This document shows positions 61,947 to 64,000 of a DNA stretch of 64,000 nt, one piece after another. The notes under the pieces are model-generated. The model was not told the DNA's origin. It worked only from the letters and a program-made list of their open reading frames with translations, and did not search any database. Both the position numbers and the translations under genes were made by a program. Positions within the stretch are counted from its first letter, which is position 1, and every line of letters begins with the position of its first letter. The stretch is from positions 1 through 64,000 of the forward strand of contig NZ_JBCHVB010000006.1 in NCBI RefSeq assembly GCF_039023475.1. The letters run 5' to 3'. This DNA comes from Erwinia sp039023475 (GTDB taxonomy: Bacteria > Pseudomonadota > Gammaproteobacteria > Enterobacterales > Enterobacteriaceae).

Positions 61947-62557
61947 GTAAACAGGACTCTGTAAGCCGCGCCGGGAAACGCCCCGCGATGTAAAGGGATG
62001 TCCGGCTGAACCACTCGCCAATTGAACCCGCCAGGGCGCGCCCGTTATTAATAATAACGAGATTTTTAATTGCGATATTGATAATGCAATAGCATAACCC
62101 AACCGAAACTTATTCAAATAAAAATATCAGTGCGACATTATTATTAAGAAGAATCCCATTAGACCATGGTCTACAAAAATGAAAAAGGAAGGAAAAAACG
62201 GTTTTATTATTAAATAATTAGGGCTGTCACCTTCTTATTCATATAACAAATCAAAACCCGTACAGATATTAACTTTTCGCTTTAATTTTTAGCAGAATTA
62301 CCTTATTCACGCTTCACTTCCGTCAGTAAAAATCAGGAACGATCTGGTAAGGAAAGGCCCACGACAAGGGAGGAATTAGGTTATCGGGTCGCGTGAATGG
62401 GAAGCTACATAGCCATAGAGGCGCAGAGCAAGAAGAACTAGCAATTCCTGACTTCAGCCAGGGTGTTCGTCGCCCAGGCTTATCTCTCCCGGTGTGTTGG
62501 TTCGCTGAAAAACCGGGAGAGAAAGCCGCAGCGCCCAGAGGGCGCCGTTAATAAGGC
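61947..62557. other. AT-rich intergenic region with a structured end
   Basis: The first 390 bases are strongly AT-rich and probably contain the DUF2913 promoter; a perfect 12-base palindrome AGACCATGGTCT is at about 62160. Toward yfeY the composition becomes normal and there is an inverted repeat TCTCTCCCGGT/ACCGGGAGAGA (62483-62493/62512-62522, 18-base loop) without a T run. No gene was found. Confidence 0.45.
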
Positions 62558-63172
62558 TTATCGCCGCCAGATGATTTTACTGATGGTCCAGCTTTTCAGG
62601 GTATCGTCCGGTGGAATAAGGCCTTCGGGACCGTGCCATTCACCGCTAAACAGGTAGCTGATATGCTGACTGCCGGGCGCTTTACACTCCAGGCCTTCGC
62701 TATCGCTGCCGGTGCCTTTCCGGCAGGCGCCATACGCTTTACTGTAAAGCTCGCTGAAGGCTGTACCGATCTTGTTGCCATCGGCCTCAACCTGGTCATC
62801 CATAACGTCAATGCGGCTGACGGTCGCGTCGCCGGTGATTTCCATTTTGACCTGACCGTCATTCATGGCCTGGAAAAAGCTCACGACCTCACCGTTTTGG
62901 CCACGCATGCCTTTACGCAGGCGATATTCCCCTTTCAGGCCGTTGCTGACGGCTTCCAGGTTCATTGCCGTGCTGCCATTAACGTCCCCTACGCCGCTTT
63001 CCGTTACCGTCAGGCTGGCGTCAAACCAGCGCAGCGGAGAAAGGCTTGACCAGGAGTAGGTCAGCGGATTCCACCAGGTAACCCCGCTGTCGGGTTCCGG
63101 GGCGGAGCCTGAACTTGCGCAGCCGGTCAGCAGTAACGCAGCGGCGATCAGCGCCGGACGAACAGTTTTCAT
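62558..63172 (-). CDS. yfeY: Lipoprotein YfeY
   Basis: A 204-residue lipoprotein with signal MKTVRPALIAAALLLTGC (Cys18) and a domain matching E. coli YfeY, notably GVGDVNGSTAM, GEYRLRKGM and the end GSQHISYLFSGEWHGPEGLI and IIWRR. In E. coli it is reported as sigma-E regulated. AGGAG precedes the ATG at 63172. It is followed upstream by yfeZ and ypeA in the same orientation as in E. coli. Confidence 0.92.
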   Translation of the reverse strand: MKTVRPALIAAALLLTGCASSGSAPEPDSGVTWWNPLTYSWSSLSPLRWFDASLTVTESGVGDVNGSTAMNLEAVSNGLKGEYRLRKGMRGQNGEVVSFFQAMNDGQVKMEITGDATVSRIDVMDDQVEADGNKIGTAFSELYSKAYGACRKGTGSDSEGLECKAPGSQHISYLFSGEWHGPEGLIPPDDTLKSWTISKIIWRR

Positions 63173-63237
63173 TGCAACTCCTGTCAAAATAACCAAAGAC
63201 GATCAATCCGGTTGGAGTACCAGAATGCTGAAAAGTT

Positions 63238-63693
63238 TTACCCGTCGTTCAGTTCCGGATTAAAACAGTCCCGCAGATGCGCATTCAGGCCGAGATATAA
63301 CAACGCCAGCAGGTCGAAACCGGTAAAAATAATGACGAGCGGAGAAACGTCTGCCGTCGCGCTCCAGAGAGTGACGCCCTGCAAAATTAAGGTTGCTGTC
63401 AGCGACAGGCAGAGCACCTGCCGCCAGGCCCGCCAGAGCCGGGGGAAGCGCTGCCGGTAGCCGGTCAGCAGCAGTCCCAGGGCGGCTGGTATGCCCAGCC
63501 CCAGACCAAGCCAGAAAGCGTGGGCGTCAGGATAGAACAGCGCAAGCAGGGCGCTCCCCTGCTGTCGGGATGCGCCCGCCGCCACAAACAGCACCCAGGT
63601 TCGTGCCTGAAGGAGCAAAACGGCCCAGAAGCCCGGCGGGAGCTTCAGCTGACCTTTGCTATCGTAATCGTCAGGGGAGTAAGTCAGGTTCAT
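63238..63693 (-). CDS. yfeZ: DUF2919 membrane protein YfeZ
   Basis: A 151-residue inner-membrane protein with four hydrophobic segments, the same length as E. coli YfeZ. LPPGFWAVLLLQARTWVLFVAAGASRQQG is the characteristic stretch near the N-terminus. The start at 63693 is chosen to match the family; an ATG at 63729 overlaps the spacer after ypeA. Function unknown. Confidence 0.9.
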   Translation of the reverse strand: MNLTYSPDDYDSKGQLKLPPGFWAVLLLQARTWVLFVAAGASRQQGSALLALFYPDAHAFWLGLGLGIPAALGLLLTGYRQRFPRLWRAWRQVLCLSLTATLILQGVTLWSATADVSPLVIIFTGFDLLALLYLGLNAHLRDCFNPELNDG

Positions 63694-63744
63694 TGTACCG
63701 GCTTTGGGCAAAAAGCGGCGGACGGCCATTCCCCGTTCTTCATA

Positions 63745-64000
63745 TCAATATTCGCGATCTTCAATCAGGCGTTTGCCCAGCAGCATACTGTCCTGAATTT
63801 CGTAGTCCAGCTTCTCATAGAAGCCCAGAACAGCATCATTATCTTCACGCAGCATGATGTTAATTTTTGGGCAGCCCCGGGCGATAAGCTTTTTCTCCAG
63901 CCGGTTAATCAGCGCATTGGCGAAGCCGCGGCCCTGATAATCGGGATGGATGCCGAGATAATAGGCCGAACCGCGATGCCCGTCGTAGCCGCCCATCAGC
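63745..64000 (-). CDS. ypeA: GNAT acetyltransferase YpeA (partial, N-terminus beyond window)
   Basis: The C-terminal 84 residues of a GNAT protein nearly identical to E. coli YpeA in GGYDGHRGSAYYLGIHP, the acetyl-CoA loop QGRGFANALINRLEKKLI and ARGCPKINIM. The 5' part is outside the window. Acceptor unknown. It heads the ypeA-yfeZ-yfeY group. Confidence 0.92.
   Translation of the reverse strand, partial: LMGGYDGHRGSAYYLGIHPDYQGRGFANALINRLEKKLIARGCPKINIMLREDNDAVLGFYEKLDYEIQDSMLLGKRLIEDREY

Overview
The window reads as an enterobacterial chromosome segment, most likely from the Erwiniaceae (Pantoea/Mixta/Erwinia-like). Coding density is high and the DNA is moderately GC-rich. From about 17.2 kb onward the gene order follows the 54-minute block of Escherichia coli (ypdK-alaC, ypdAB, glk, ypeC-mntH, nupC, alaX/alaW tRNAs, yfeC, gltX, valUXY-lysV tRNAs, yfeR, yfeH, ypeB-ligA-zipA, cysZ, cysK, ptsHI-crr, cysM, cysPTWA, yfeYZ-ypeA). 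Accessory genes interrupt it, including an indolepyruvate decarboxylase gene typical of plant-associated members. The genus is inferred from remembered synteny and protein similarity, not from a search.

Layout. 1-5.4 kb (minus): the start of a type VI secretion operon (tssB, tssC, tssK, tssL and an OmpA-type protein cut by the window edge). 5.4-6.5 kb: a long AT-rich non-coding stretch. 6.5-17.1 kb: ycaP-like, ybdG-like and yhjX genes, a lactonase-like gene, small lipoproteins, a universal stress protein, and an IclR regulator divergent from an MFS/HlyD efflux pair. 17.2-30.7 kb: the micro-gene ypdK, alaC, the pyruvate-sensing pair ypdAB, glk, ipdC, an aldo/keto reductase, ypeC, mntH with Fur- and MntR-type boxes, and nupC. 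30.9-35.5 kb: six tRNA genes, a formate/nitrite-type channel, yfeC, gltX, a repeated tRNA-Lys tail and a decayed FlxA-like gene. 35.5-46.1 kb: yfeR/yfeH, ligA, zipA, cysZ, cysK and the PTS operon. 46.1-54 kb: a GntR regulator, a two-component pair and sulfur assimilation genes. 54.1-61.3 kb: a minus-strand operon for a molybdenum formate dehydrogenase, its DUF1641 partner and a bd-type quinol oxidase, divergent from a zinc dehydrogenase resembling glutathione-independent formaldehyde dehydrogenases. 61.4-64 kb: DUF2913, yfeY, yfeZ and ypeA.

Genes that may work together. YpdA/YpdB are known in E. coli to activate yhjX; here yhjX lies in the same neighbourhood and has a perfect 10-bp direct repeat with an 11-bp spacer upstream, matching the architecture of the known YpdB site. 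cysZ, cysK, cysM and cysPTWA give sulfate/thiosulfate uptake and cysteine synthesis. The 54-61 kb block could form a formaldehyde to formate to CO2 route with electrons passed to oxygen; its dehydrogenase leader carries a terminator-like hairpin. No classical anti-phage system, CRISPR array, intact insertion sequence or prophage was seen. The most unusual items are the formaldehyde/formate/oxidase block with its leader hairpin, the tRNA-Lys tail repeat, and an extra structured block between ptsH and ptsI.
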